Positions 17,536 through 26,728 are shown, counted from the stretch's first letter. The stretch: 64,000 nucleotides of DNA from CAVQBJ01 sp963819075 (GCA_963819075.1 CAWFUP010000001.1:806001-870000); one strand, 5' to 3'. Numbers and translations: made by a program. Notes: generated by a model not told the origin, from the sequence alone.

Positions 17536-17680
17536 AGTGAATGCGACTTAGGTTTAGCTATTCATGGTAGGGTCCCGCAGACGCGGTCGTCTCTAGTGGG
17601 ATTGAGTAGGTTTGACTGCGTTTGGCGGTATGTAGAGGGCGCCGCCGGGGTCACGGATCAGACAACGAGGAGGAGTGGTC

Positions 17681-19591
17681 ATGAGGAGAAGAGCAGCGGG
17701 CGTCCTGCTGGGCGCCGTCGCGGCGATCGCGATGTCGAGCGCGGTCGCACAGGCGGACCCGGCCCCATTCGGGCATCCCTGCACGGCGCAGAACGGCGTC
17801 CGCTTCTGCCCGACGTCGACCCTGTCGCAGCGCGTGCCGTCGTGGGACGGAACGCCGCTCGACGCTGATGTCACCCTCCCGGCCACCGGCAGCGGCCCCT
17901 GGCCGACGATCGTGATGCTGCACGGCCTGGGTGGCGACAAGACGATGTTCGAGGACACCTCCGCCAACGGCTCGCAGGCCCTCAGCTACCACTACAACAA
18001 CACCTACTACGCACAGCAGGGCTACGCCGTCGTCAACTACTCCGCGCGCGGCTTCGGTCAGTCGTGCGGGACGTCGGCCTCGCGGACGCCGGATTGCGCG
18101 CGCGGCTGGGTGCACCTCGACGACACGCGCTACGAGGCGCGCGACGCGCAATACCTGCTCGGCCTGCTCGTCGACGAGGGCATCGCCGCCCCGCACGCGC
18201 TCGGCGCCACCGGCGCCTCCTATGGCGGCGGCGCAAGCGCTGAGCTGGCATTCCTGAAGAACCGCATCCGCCTGCCCGACGGCAGCTTCGCGCCGTGGAC
18301 GAGCCCGAACGGGACCCCGCTGTCGCTCGCCGCGGCCTACCCGCGCTGGGGCTGGGCCGATCTCGCGGCCGCGCTCGTGCCGAACGGCCGTCTCCTCGAC
18401 ACGCAGGCCCCGAGCTACGCGCAGGACACCTCGCCGGTCGGCGTGATGAAGCTGTCCTACGTGACGTTCCTGTACCTCGTCACGCAGTTGACCGGCTACG
18501 TCTCGCCGCCGGGCGCCGATCCCACGGCTGACCTGACCGACTGGTACGAGCGCCTCATCCAGGGTGAGCCGTACACCGACGCCATGTCCCAGCAGGTCCT
18601 CAATGCGGTCTCCTACGACGGCACGGACACGATCCCGGGCGCCCCGGCGCCGATGCTGATCGAGAACGGATGGACCGATGACCTGTTCACGGCCCAGCAG
18701 GGCGTCGCGCTCTACAACCAGGCGCTGGCTGCCGACCCGGCCGCCGACGTGTCGCTGCAGTTCGCCGACACCGGCCACCCGCCGGCGTCCAACCGCACCG
18801 ACGTCGTCGACAAGCTCGTCAACGAGGGCGACGCGTTCTTCAACGCCAAGCTGAAGGGCAGCGGCGCAGCGCCGGCGCCGCGCAGCGCGACGCTGTACCC
18901 GATGACCTGCCCGGCCGGCAGCCCGACCGGCGCTCCGGTCGTCGCCTCCAGCTGGGCGGCGACGCACCCCGGCACGCTGACGTTCGGCTCCTCGGCGTTC
19001 CAGGGGACCGCCTCGGCCGGGCTGAACTACCTCGGCCAGGCCTCGCTCGACCCGATCATCCCGCTGCTGACGAGCACCGTCTCGAGCCTGGTGACCGGCC
19101 TGCTCGACGGCCAGGTGACCCTGGCGAGCCTGACGTCCGAGCTGACCGGCGGGTCCTTCGGGACGCTGTTCACGACGGCGCTGCAGGGCTCGAACCCGTG
19201 CCAGACCTACCCGGCGACGCCGGCCGCCAACAGCGTGAGCGTGACGGCGCCGGCGCATTGGTTCCCGTACACGCTCGTCGGCATGCCGACGATAACCCTG
19301 AACCTGTTCAACGTCGGCTCCAACGGGCAGCTCGACGCACACCTGTGGGACGTTAAGCCGAACGGCACCGAGATCCTCGTCAGCCGCGGCGACTACCGCC
19401 TCACCAACAACCAGTCGGGAACGGTGAGCTTCCAGCTCGCCGGCAACGACTACACCTTCGCGGCCGGGGACAAGGCGCGAGTGGAGATCCTCGCCACTGA
19501 CTCTCCCTACCTGCGCCCGAGCAACGGGGTCAACGCGACGTTCGTCACCAAGACGACCGTCTCGCTGCCGACCCTGCAGACCTCGCCCTGA
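17681..19591 (+). CDS. Secreted X-Pro dipeptidyl-peptidase/CocE-like (S15) hydrolase
   Basis: A 636-residue alpha/beta hydrolase exported by a signal peptide (residues 1-26, cleavage after AQA). The core carries MLHGLGGDK (oxyanion region) and the nucleophile Ser180 in TGASYGGG. The catalytic His is probably in ADTGHPP. A C-terminal beta jelly roll from about residue 520 (HLWDVKPNGTEILVSRGDYR) is the X-Pro dipeptidyl-peptidase/CocE accessory domain. The family cleaves X-Pro dipeptides or esters; the substrate is unassigned. GAGGAGG precedes the ATG. The divergent TetR is a likely regulator. Confidence 0.88.
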   Translation: MRRRAAGVLLGAVAAIAMSSAVAQADPAPFGHPCTAQNGVRFCPTSTLSQRVPSWDGTPLDADVTLPATGSGPWPTIVMLHGLGGDKTMFEDTSANGSQALSYHYNNTYYAQQGYAVVNYSARGFGQSCGTSASRTPDCARGWVHLDDTRYEARDAQYLLGLLVDEGIAAPHALGATGASYGGGASAELAFLKNRIRLPDGSFAPWTSPNGTPLSLAAAYPRWGWADLAAALVPNGRLLDTQAPSYAQDTSPVGVMKLSYVTFLYLVTQLTGYVSPPGADPTADLTDWYERLIQGEPYTDAMSQQVLNAVSYDGTDTIPGAPAPMLIENGWTDDLFTAQQGVALYNQALAADPAADVSLQFADTGHPPASNRTDVVDKLVNEGDAFFNAKLKGSGAAPAPRSATLYPMTCPAGSPTGAPVVASSWAATHPGTLTFGSSAFQGTASAGLNYLGQASLDPIIPLLTSTVSSLVTGLLDGQVTLASLTSELTGGSFGTLFTTALQGSNPCQTYPATPAANSVSVTAPAHWFPYTLVGMPTITLNLFNVGSNGQLDAHLWDVKPNGTEILVSRGDYRLTNNQSGTVSFQLAGNDYTFAAGDKARVEILATDSPYLRPSNGVNATFVTKTTVSLPTLQTSP

Positions 19592-19605
19592 CCGCGAGCG
19601 GCACC

Positions 19606-19634
19606 GCGCTCCCCCGCCGACCCCGGGGGAGCGC
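19606..19634 (+). terminator. Terminator-like hairpin after the S15 hydrolase
   Basis: GCGCTCCCCCG (19606-19616) pairs perfectly with CGGGGGAGCGC (19624-19634) over seven bases, 14 bases past the stop codon. No T-tract follows, as is usual in high-GC actinobacteria. Confidence 0.65.
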
Positions 19635-19703
19635 GCGCTGCTGCCCACGACACCGAATCTGGGGGAAAGGCCGCCGCACCGATGCGGACCTAGACTCCGC
19701 CCG

Positions 19704-21815
19704 GTGTCGCTGCACGCACCCGCCCAGACGCTGCATGCCCGGCGTCTCGCGCTGCCCTGGCACCTGTCGGCCGAGGAGGCGGCGTTGCTGGTGCGCGGCG
19801 ACCGCAGGCCGTTCGCGCTCGTCGGACGCTGGGCCGGCGGCGGGGCGCTCATCGGCTCAGAGCCGACGCGCGTCGCCCCGCCCGACGCCGATCCGTTCGC
19901 GCTGCTCGACCAGCAGCCGCCCGTGCGCGCCGGCGAGGACGGCCTCGTCGCCGGCGGCTGGTTCGGCTATCTCGGCTACCGTCTCGGCGCACGCCTGGAG
20001 GACCTGGGCGCGGGGCCGCCGGCGCCGGCCGGGCTGCCCGACGCGGAGCTTGCCTACTACGACCACGTGCTGCGCCGCGACGCGCTCGGGCGCTGGTGGT
20101 TCGAGGCGCTGTGGAGCGACGAGCGCGAGGTCGCGCTGCGCGAGCGCCTCGTGCTCCTCTGCCGCCGCGCGCAGGAACAGGTGCGGCGGCGCCCGGCGCC
20201 GTTCGTCACCGACCCGTGGAGCGCGCACCCGACGCCGACCGGGCACGCGCGTGCGGTGGCCGCGGCCCGCGAGCGCATCCACGCCGGCGACCTGCTGCAG
20301 GCGAACGTGGCCACGCGGTTGCGCTCGCGCCTGCATGGCGACCCGCTCGACCTGTTCGCCACCGCGCGGGCGAGCGTGGCGGGGGATCGCTCGGCCTACC
20401 TCGCCGGGCCCTGGGGGGCGCTCGTCAGCCTCTCGCCCGAGCTGTTCCTCGAGCGCCACGGCCGCGACGTGCGCAGCGCCCCGATCAAGGGCACCCGCCC
20501 GGCCTCCGCGGATCCGGCGAGCGCGATGACCGAGCGCGCGTTGCTCGCCACATCGGAGAAGGACCGGGCCGAGAACACGATGATCGTCGACCTCGTCCGC
20601 AACGATCTGGGACGGGTGTGCGAGGTTGGGTCGATCGCCGTCGATGTCCTTGCCCAAGTTCGTCGCCATGTCGGGGTGTGGCACCTCGTCTCGGAGGTGC
20701 GCGGGCGGCTGCGCGAGGATGTCGGCGACGGCGAGCTCGTGCGCGCCGCGTTCCCGCCGGGCTCGGTGACCGGCGCGCCGAAGGTCGCCGCGATGGACGT
20801 CATCGCCGAGCTCGAGAGCACGCCGCGCGACGTGTTCACCGGCGCGATCGGGTTCGCGAGCCCGACCGCCGGGCTCGAGCTGAGCGTGGCCATTCGCACG
20901 TTCGAGGTTCGCGACGGGGAGATCTGGCTCGGTGTCGGCGGCGGGATCGTGGCCGACTCCGAGCCCGACGCCGAGGCGGTCGAGTGCGCGACCAAGGCGG
21001 CGCCGCTGCTGGCGGCGATCGGCGCGCGCATGGCCGACGCGGCCGAGGTCGCCGCCGCGCCGGTGCCGCTGCGGCTCGGCGCGCGGCCGGTCCGGCGTCC
21101 GGACGCGCGGGAGGGGGTGTTCGAGACGATGCTCGTGCGCGACGGCGAGCCGGTCCGCCTCGACGCGCACCTCGAGCGCCTCGCCGCCAGCGTGCGCGAG
21201 CTGTACGCGGACGAGCTCGCCGGCGACGCGCGCGAGCGCGGGTTCGCGGCGGCAGCCGGCGTCGCGCTCGGGCGCCTGCGCATCGACTACCGCCCCGACG
21301 GGCGCGGTCTCGCGGCGACGTGCACGCCGCTGGGCGCGCCGCGGCCGCCGGTGCACCTGCGCTGCGTGACCGTCCCGGGAGGACTCGGGGCGCACAAGTG
21401 GGCGGACCGTCGCCTGCTCGAGGCGCTGGCGGCGGTGGTGGCGCCGGCGCAGCCCTTGCTCTGCGATCTGGATGGGCGCGTGCTCGAGGCCGAGCGGGCG
21501 AGCGTGTTCGCGTTGGGTGGCGACGGGACGCTGCGCACGCCGCCGCTCGACGGGCGCATCCTGCCCGGCCTCACGCGGGCGCGCGTGCTCGAGCTCGCCG
21601 GGCCGCTCGGGCTGGCCGCGCGCGAGGAGCGGCTGACGGCGGCGATGCTCGGCGGGGCCGAGGAGGTGCTCGTCACCGGCGCGCTCGGCGGCGCCGAGGT
21701 GGTCCACAGCCTCGACGGGCAGCCGCTCGGACGGGTGGGGTTGGCCGAGCGGCTGGCGGGCGCGTTGGCCGGGCCGTCGCGCGGGCCTATGTCGGCGCGA
21801 GCGCGCGGCCGATGA
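19704..21815 (+). CDS. pabB: Aminodeoxychorismate synthase component I fused to aminodeoxychorismate lyase (PabB-PabC)
   Basis: A 703-residue bifunctional folate enzyme. The PabB half (about 1-440) converts chorismate to 4-amino-4-deoxychorismate, with signatures DLLQANVATR, PIKGTRP (active-site Lys), DRAENTMIVDLVRNDLGR and PGSVTGAPK. From about residue 465 (REGVFETMLVRDGEPVRLD) a class IV PLP aminotransferase fold supplies lyase activity, releasing p-aminobenzoate and pyruvate. The glutamine amidotransferase subunit PabA is not nearby. The GTG start lies seven bases after TAGACT (19691-19696) with no Shine-Dalgarno sequence. The 3' end overlaps the convergent methyltransferase gene by 29 bases. 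Confidence 0.93.
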   Translation: MSLHAPAQTLHARRLALPWHLSAEEAALLVRGDRRPFALVGRWAGGGALIGSEPTRVAPPDADPFALLDQQPPVRAGEDGLVAGGWFGYLGYRLGARLEDLGAGPPAPAGLPDAELAYYDHVLRRDALGRWWFEALWSDEREVALRERLVLLCRRAQEQVRRRPAPFVTDPWSAHPTPTGHARAVAAARERIHAGDLLQANVATRLRSRLHGDPLDLFATARASVAGDRSAYLAGPWGALVSLSPELFLERHGRDVRSAPIKGTRPASADPASAMTERALLATSEKDRAENTMIVDLVRNDLGRVCEVGSIAVDVLAQVRRHVGVWHLVSEVRGRLREDVGDGELVRAAFPPGSVTGAPKVAAMDVIAELESTPRDVFTGAIGFASPTAGLELSVAIRTFEVRDGEIWLGVGGGIVADSEPDAEAVECATKAAPLLAAIGARMADAAEVAAAPVPLRLGARPVRRPDAREGVFETMLVRDGEPVRLDAHLERLAASVRELYADELAGDARERGFAAAAGVALGRLRIDYRPDGRGLAATCTPLGAPRPPVHLRCVTVPGGLGAHKWADRRLLEALAAVVAPAQPLLCDLDGRVLEAERASVFALGGDGTLRTPPLDGRILPGLTRARVLELAGPLGLAAREERLTAAMLGGAEEVLVTGALGGAEVVHSLDGQPLGRVGLAERLAGALAGPSRGPMSARARGR

Positions 21816-22410
21816 CGATCGGGCGGACGATCGAGGCGGCCTTCGGCAGGCGGTCGTCGCGCACGTCGACGATCTCGAAACCCGCGCGCTCGATCGTCGC
21901 CAGGGTGTCGCGATTACAGCGGCAGCCGTACGCGACGCGGCGCCACAGCGGATCCCAGCGATCCTGGCGGCGGGCGACGGCGGGATCGGACGCGCGCACG
22001 TGCTCGAGGAACAGCAGCGGCGCGCCCGGGCGCAGGACGCGGCGCACCTCGGCCAGGGTGCGGTCGGGGTCGGGGACGGTGCAGAGCATGAGCGTGGCCA
22101 CGGCCGCGTCGAAGGACCCATCGGGGCAGGGGAGCGTCTCGCCCGGCGCCCGGATGACCTCGGCGTCGCGGCCGAGGGAGCGTACGCGGTCCTCGAGGCG
22201 GCGAGCCATCGGCTCCTCGGGCTCGGTGAGCACGAGGTCGGCGTCGGGCGCGTAGTGCTCGAGGTTCAGCCCGGTCCCGGCACCGAGCTCGATGACGCGG
22301 CCGTGGGCCTGGGAGACGACTCCGGCGCGGAGCGCGGACAGTCCGGCCTCCTCGCTGCTGCGCATGCTCCGGTCGTACACACTCGTAAAGACCCGACCCC
22401 ACAGGCTCAA
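21787..22410 (-). CDS. Class I SAM-dependent methyltransferase
   Basis: A 207-residue methyltransferase of the Methyltransf_11/UbiE type. The SAM motif I is VIELGAGTGLNLEHY; motif II lies around FDAAVATLMLCTVPD, and LAEVRRVLRPGAPLLFLEH is the conserved post-II region. The N terminus LSLWGRVFTSVYDR is typical for this group. The TTG at 22410 is preferred because TACGAT (minus strand, 22422-22417) lies six bases before it; Met at 22365 would lose the conserved leader. The acceptor substrate is unknown (quinones, lipids and small molecules are all possible). It is divergent from nudC. Confidence 0.82.
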   Translation of the reverse strand: MSLWGRVFTSVYDRSMRSSEEAGLSALRAGVVSQAHGRVIELGAGTGLNLEHYAPDADLVLTEPEEPMARRLEDRVRSLGRDAEVIRAPGETLPCPDGSFDAAVATLMLCTVPDPDRTLAEVRRVLRPGAPLLFLEHVRASDPAVARRQDRWDPLWRRVAYGCRCNRDTLATIERAGFEIVDVRDDRLPKAASIVRPIVIGRALAPT

Positions 22411-22452
22411 GCGCGGATCGTAGCGCGGGGCGCTCGGATTAACATCGGTCGG

Positions 22453-23340
22453 GTGTCGCCGTCGGAGCCTCTGCTGCCGTTCGTCGGCCCGGGTCCGGAT
22501 CGGGCGGCGCGCCTGCGTACGGCGGACACGGTCGAGGCGGCGCGCGGCACCTCGACGACGCGGGTGATCCCGGTCGGGTCCGAGCAGGGCGTGCTGCTCG
22601 ACGGCGTGTCGCGGCTCGCCCGGCTCGAGCTCGACGCCGTACCACCCGACGCCGAGCTGACGCTGCTCGGCGTCGACGTCGGCGGGGGCGTGCTGCTCGC
22701 CTATGACGCCTCGCGGTCGGCGCTCGGCGCCAGCGGCCTGATCTCCCTGCGCCAGGCGGCGGCAGCGCTGGAGTCCTCCGAGGCGGCGCTCGCCGCGCAG
22801 GCGGTGGCGATCGTCGCCTGGCATCGCTCGCACCGCTACTGCGGGCGCTGCGGGGCGCGCACCGAGGTCGAGGAGGCCGGGCATTCGCGCCGCTGCCCGG
22901 GCTGCGGGGCGCATCTGTTTCCGCGCACCGATCCGGCGGTGATCATGCTCGTCGTCAGCGGCGGCCGCTGCGTGCTGTCGCGTCGCTTCGGCGCGCCGAA
23001 GCGACGCTGGTCGGCGCTGGCCGGCTTCGTCGAGCCGGGGGAGACGCCGGAGGCCTCCGTCGCCCGCGAGGTGGCCGAGGAGGTCGGCCTGCGGGTCGGG
23101 GACGTCCGCTACGAGGGGGCGCAGCCGTGGCCGTTTCCGTCCTCGCTGATGCTCGGCTTCCGCGCCGAGCTGGCTCCGGGCGCCAGCGACCTGCTCGAGG
23201 TCGAGCGCTCCGAGCTCGTCGATGCGCGCTGGTTCACCCGCGTGGAGCTGCGCGAGGCGGTGCGCGAGGGCCGGATCGAGCTGCCCGACGGGCTCTCGCT
23301 CGGGCACCGCCTCATCCGTCGGTTCATCGACGACGGCTGA
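22453..23340 (+). CDS. nudC: NAD(+)/NADH diphosphatase NudC
   Basis: A 295-residue Nudix enzyme. It has a zinc ribbon (YCGRCG ... CPGCGAH), the Nudix box GFVEPGETPEASVAREVAEEVG and the NudC-specific motif following it, here AQPWPFPSSLM. NudC hydrolyses NADH to NMNH and AMP and can remove NAD caps from RNA. The GTG start lies seven bases after TAACAT (22440-22445), again without a Shine-Dalgarno sequence. The first 100 residues are the variable NudC N-terminal domain. Confidence 0.93.
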   Translation: MSPSEPLLPFVGPGPDRAARLRTADTVEAARGTSTTRVIPVGSEQGVLLDGVSRLARLELDAVPPDAELTLLGVDVGGGVLLAYDASRSALGASGLISLRQAAAALESSEAALAAQAVAIVAWHRSHRYCGRCGARTEVEEAGHSRRCPGCGAHLFPRTDPAVIMLVVSGGRCVLSRRFGAPKRRWSALAGFVEPGETPEASVAREVAEEVGLRVGDVRYEGAQPWPFPSSLMLGFRAELAPGASDLLEVERSELVDARWFTRVELREAVREGRIELPDGLSLGHRLIRRFIDDG

Positions 23341-23382
23341 GCGGTGCGGGGCGTGCGCCCCACACCGCGTTTGCCGTGATCG

Positions 23383-23946
23383 TCAGGCAGCCGAGGCGTG
23401 CGCCGCGGCGTGGCGTGCGGCCGCGTCGCGCAGCTCGACGAGGATGCCGCGCAGCCGCTCTTCCAGCTCGACGTCGGCGAGGCCGTCGTCGTCGGCGAAC
23501 GCCTGCTCGGCGTTGGCCACCGGCAGCTCGAGGTCGATGACGCGCGCGCCAGCGGCCGCGAGGGCCTTACGCAGCTCGCCCTGCGCCCACACGGCGCCGA
23601 ACATGCTTGGGCTCGCCCCGATCACCGCGGCCGGCTTGTTGCGCAGCACCGTGTCCGCGAACGGCCTCGACGCCCAGTCGACGGCGTTCTTCAGCTGTCC
23701 CGGCACCGAGGAGTTGTACTCGGGTGTCGCGAACAGGAGGCCGTCGGCCGAGGCGATCGCCTCGCGCCAGGCTTCGACCGCCGGCCCGGGGGCGGCCTCG
23801 TCGTCCTCGTCGAACGGCGGGATCGCCTTCAGGCCGTCGAACTCGACCACCTCGACATCGGGCGGCATGAGGTCCGCCGCCGCGCGCAGGAGGCGCCGGT
23901 TGTGTGAGTCGCGACGCAGCGACCCCGGGATGGCCAGGATCTTCAT
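23383..23946 (-). CDS. NADPH-dependent FMN reductase
   Basis: A 187-residue flavodoxin-like reductase. The phosphate-binding loop is GSLRRDSHNRRLL and the second flavin-contact motif is TPEYNSSVPGQLKNAVDW. Members reduce FMN, quinones, chromate or azo compounds with NAD(P)H. It lies three bases downstream of yceI, so the two share a transcript that is presumably controlled by the adjacent TetR operators, which suggests a redox or xenobiotic-stress role. Confidence 0.9.
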   Translation of the reverse strand: MKILAIPGSLRRDSHNRRLLRAAADLMPPDVEVVEFDGLKAIPPFDEDDEAAPGPAVEAWREAIASADGLLFATPEYNSSVPGQLKNAVDWASRPFADTVLRNKPAAVIGASPSMFGAVWAQGELRKALAAAGARVIDLELPVANAEQAFADDDGLADVELEERLRGILVELRDAAARHAAAHASAA

Positions 23947-23949
23947 CGT

Positions 23950-24501
23950 CTAGGCCTTGGCGAGCTCGAGCTCGACCGTCAGCGTGACGTCGTTCTCGAC
24001 CGCGAAGCCGCCCTTGGGCAGCGGCGCGTTCCAGGTCAGGCCGAACTCGGTGCGGTCGATGACCGTCTCCAGGGTGATGCCGACCTTCTCGACGTCGCCG
24101 AGCGTGACGGCCGGGCCGCTGATCGTGCCGCGGGCCTCGACGGGGTGGGTCTGGTCCTTGATCGTCAGCTCACCGTCGACGACGAGCTCGTCGCCATTGC
24201 GGCGGATGCCGGTCGACTCGAAGCGAATCTCGGTGTAGCGCTCGATGTCGAAGAAGTCCGGCGAGCCGAGATGGCCCTTGAGGTTCTCGTCCTTTACGGC
24301 GATCGAGTCGGCCTTGACGATGCCGACGAGCTTCGCGCGGCCGTCCTCGCCGACCGTGAGCGTTCCGTCGATCTCCTCGAAGCGACCGCGGAAGGTCGCC
24401 ACGATCATGTGCTTGACCGCGAAGTGGGCCGTGGAATGGGTCGGATCGAGCGTCCACGTGCCGACGGGGAGCGCGGTCTCGGTGGCCTGTGTGGTTGACA
24501 T
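23950..24501 (-). CDS. YceI-family lipid-binding protein
   Basis: A 183-residue YceI lipocalin-like beta barrel (GTWTLDPTHSTAHFAVKHMI, VATFRGRFEEIDGTL, TEFGLTWNAPLPKGG). YceI proteins bind polyisoprenoids or similar amphiphiles. Unlike the E. coli protein it has no signal peptide and so should be cytoplasmic, as in many actinobacterial members. GGAGG lies five bases before the ATG. It is the first gene of the yceI-FMN reductase unit. Confidence 0.92.
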   Translation of the reverse strand: MSTTQATETALPVGTWTLDPTHSTAHFAVKHMIVATFRGRFEEIDGTLTVGEDGRAKLVGIVKADSIAVKDENLKGHLGSPDFFDIERYTEIRFESTGIRRNGDELVVDGELTIKDQTHPVEARGTISGPAVTLGDVEKVGITLETVIDRTEFGLTWNAPLPKGGFAVENDVTLTVELELAKA

Positions 24502-24567
24502 TGGTGCCTCCAGTGGGGATGCGGTTTGGCCGGCCCGGGAGGTCCGGCGGGTGGTCTCGTACGGCGG

Positions 24568-24616
24568 CGGACCGTGGTCCGCTTACGTACGATAACATAG
24601 ATCGGACCGTAGTCCG
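24568..24616. promoter_or_regulatory. Paired TetR-type operators around divergent promoters
   Basis: Operator 1 is CGGACCGTGGTCCG (24568-24581) and operator 2 is CGGACCGTAGTCCG (24603-24616), 35 bases centre to centre. Between them lie ACGATA (24589-24594, read as TATCGT toward yceI) and TAACAT (24593-24598, toward the TetR gene), which fit -10 boxes for both directions. The neighbouring TetR is the obvious candidate ligand-responsive repressor. Confidence 0.75.
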
Positions 24617-24711
24617 CTTCTTCCGCGATGGATACTTACCCACCCCCCACCGTGTTACCCGTTTCTGCCGCCTCGCCTTCCGCTTCGCGGGTCGTTGGGC
24701 TGCGTACCGCT

Positions 24712-25350
24712 ATGCCCAGGCCCAGTCACTCCTCCTCCGACAAGTCGCCGCCGCCCGGAGCGCCGCTGCCGATGCTCGACAGCGGGCCGTCGGTGCGCGC
24801 CGACGCGGCGCGCAACCGCGCCGCGATCCTCGATGCCGCGCAGCGCCTGCTGGCCAGCGAGGGAGCCGGCGGGCTGACGATGGACGCGATCGCCTGTAAG
24901 GCCGGCGTGGGCAAGGGAACGCTCTTCCGCCGCTTCGGCGACCGTTCGGCGCTCTTCCATGCGCTGCTCGACGAGCGCGAGCGAGTCCTGCAGGAGGCGA
25001 TCCTGCGCGGGCCGGCTCCCCTCGGCCCGGGCGCGTCGCCGGCCGAGCGCCTCGGCGCGTTCGGCTGCGCTGTCCTCGATCTGCTCGAGGAGCAGGGCGA
25101 CCTCATCGCCCTGGCCGAGTCCGGCGCGCCCGGCGTGCGCCTGCGCTCACCGGTCTACGCGTCGCGGCGTCTGCACGTCGTGGCGCTCCTGACCGAGGCC
25201 GAGATCGCCGCCGACGTCGACGTGGTGGCCGACGCGCTGCTTGGGGCGCTGTCGGCCGAGCTCGTGCTGCACCAGCGCCGCATCGAGGAGCGGTCGCTCG
25301 GCCAGCTCAAGCGCGGCTGGTGCGGGCTGGTGTCCGCGGTCGCGGGGTAG
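24712..25350 (+). CDS. TetR-family transcriptional regulator of the yceI operon
   Basis: A 212-residue TetR protein. The HTH is clear (RNRAAILDAAQRLLASEGAG, LTMDAIACKAGVGKGTLFRRF), followed by a helical ligand domain. Divergence from yceI and two identical-type palindromes in the shared intergenic region suggest autorepression and control of yceI and the FMN reductase. The start is uncertain. An ATG at 24628 would add 28 low-complexity residues, and a Met closer to the HTH (MLDSGPSVRADAARN) is also possible; none has a Shine-Dalgarno sequence. Confidence 0.85.
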   Translation: MPRPSHSSSDKSPPPGAPLPMLDSGPSVRADAARNRAAILDAAQRLLASEGAGGLTMDAIACKAGVGKGTLFRRFGDRSALFHALLDERERVLQEAILRGPAPLGPGASPAERLGAFGCAVLDLLEEQGDLIALAESGAPGVRLRSPVYASRRLHVVALLTEAEIAADVDVVADALLGALSAELVLHQRRIEERSLGQLKRGWCGLVSAVAG

Positions 25351-25397
25351 GGGTACGTACGGTCGCTGGGTGCGGGTCGGTCAGCGCTGCGCTGCCG

Positions 25398-25426
25398 TTG
25401 ACAGCCGCGGCCGATTCGGACATAGT
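25398..25426 (+). promoter_or_regulatory. Consensus housekeeping promoter
   Basis: A perfect -35 TTGACA (25398-25403) and -10 CATAGT (25421-25426) are separated by exactly 17 bases. It reads toward the IPT/TIG protein gene, giving a leader of about 65 bases. Confidence 0.7.
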
Positions 25427-25497
25427 CGCAACCGATCGGTGCGTCTTGAGCATCGGGGGCCGGGACTGCGGTCCGACCATCATGGAGGAGGAGCGGG

Positions 25498-26724
25498 ATG
25501 CTGCTGCGGGGGTTGTGCGCGACGGGCCGGGGCGGAGCGTTGGGGGTAGTGGTGGCGCTCGGGGTCCTGGGCCCACTGGCGACGACGGCGGCGGCCGCAC
25601 CGCCGGCGCCCACGGTAACGGGCGTGTCGCCGGCCGGCGGGGGCGTCGGCCGGACGACGCCGCGGTCGACTCCGGTGACGATCACCGGGACCAACTTCGC
25701 CGACGGCGACACGGTGATGTTCGGCTCGGTTCCCGGCACGTCGGTGACGGTCGTCTCGCCGACCACGATCACCGCGCTCTCCCCAGCCGTGGCGGCGGCG
25801 AGCACCGTCGACGTCACGGTCACCGACGCAAGCGGGCAGACGTCGGCCGTCAGCAGCGCCGACGAGTTCAGCTACACAACGTGCGTGCACGCCGGCCCTG
25901 CCGAGGTACCACTGGTCCTGGTGATGGCGCCGGGACCGTTCACGCTCGACGCCTTCGCGTTTCTGAACGCCGCGGACTGCCTGCCTGCGAACGCCACCGT
26001 GCAGTGGGAAGTCGGGATGTACGGAGACCTCAACGGGCTGGGAACCTTCACCCCGATACCCGGCGCCACGTCGAGCACGCTCACGATCCCGAGCAGCTCC
26101 TACGCGCTGGAGGGCATCCCATACGAGGCGGTCTTCTCGGTGGACTCGCGGGAGGTGGCGTCGAATTTCTTCGTCCTCACCGTCGAAGGCCCGCCCGAGA
26201 TCGCCACGCAGCCGGCGGACGCGAGTGTCCCGGTCGGCGCGACCGCGACGTTCAGCGCCGCCACGCTCGGGCCCGCGGCGGCGGACGTGCAATGGGAATC
26301 CGAGCCAGCGGGCGCGACCACGTTCACCCCCATCGCCGGCGCCGCGTCGGACACGCTCACGGTGTCGAATGCCACGCTCGCCCAGAGCGGCACCCGTTAC
26401 GAGGCCGTGTTCACGGATCCCGCCAGCGGGGACAGCACCGCTACCAACCCGGCGGTCCTCACCGTCTTCGTGCCGCCGGTGGTCACGCAGGTCGCACCCA
26501 ATTCGGGCGGTCCGTTCTCATTCGTGCTCATCCGCGGTCACGACTTCAGCCAGGTGCGGTCGGTGCGGTTCGGCACGAGGCGGACGCTGTTCCTGGCGCT
26601 GACGAGCCGCCTGATCATCGCCCTCGCGCCGCCGGGCGGGACCGGCACCGTAGACGTCACGGTGACGACGGGCGCCGGTGGGAGCAGCGCGACCTCGAGC
26701 GCGGACCAGTTCACGTATCGCTGA
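25498..26724 (+). CDS. Secreted IPT/TIG and Ig-like domain protein
   Basis: A 408-residue exported protein. A signal peptide ends near residue 36 (TTAAAA). An IPT/TIG domain follows (VTGVSPAGGGVG, VTITGTNFADGDTVMFG), then an Ig-like pair in the middle (ATQPADASVPVGATATFSA) and a second IPT/TIG domain at the C terminus (VTQVAPNSGGPFS, IIALAPPGGTGTVDVTV). IPT domains act in adhesion or as spacers. A strong Shine-Dalgarno GGAGGAGG precedes the ATG. The last 60 codons including the stop are duplicated downstream. Confidence 0.85.
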   Translation: MLLRGLCATGRGGALGVVVALGVLGPLATTAAAAPPAPTVTGVSPAGGGVGRTTPRSTPVTITGTNFADGDTVMFGSVPGTSVTVVSPTTITALSPAVAAASTVDVTVTDASGQTSAVSSADEFSYTTCVHAGPAEVPLVLVMAPGPFTLDAFAFLNAADCLPANATVQWEVGMYGDLNGLGTFTPIPGATSSTLTIPSSSYALEGIPYEAVFSVDSREVASNFFVLTVEGPPEIATQPADASVPVGATATFSAATLGPAAADVQWESEPAGATTFTPIAGAASDTLTVSNATLAQSGTRYEAVFTDPASGDSTATNPAVLTVFVPPVVTQVAPNSGGPFSFVLIRGHDFSQVRSVRFGTRRTLFLALTSRLIIALAPPGGTGTVDVTVTTGAGGSSATSSADQFTYR

Positions 26725-26728
26725 GGCG

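Noticed and set aside
17548..17566. TTAGGTTTAGCTATTC resembling an IdeR/DtxR iron box
   Set aside because: By eye only about 12 of 19 positions fit the consensus, and the right half-site is poor. It is too weak to call.
23127..23540. Plus-strand open frame across the end of nudC and the start of the convergent reductase
   Set aside because: It overlaps two conserved genes and its product is Arg/Ala-rich without domain features.
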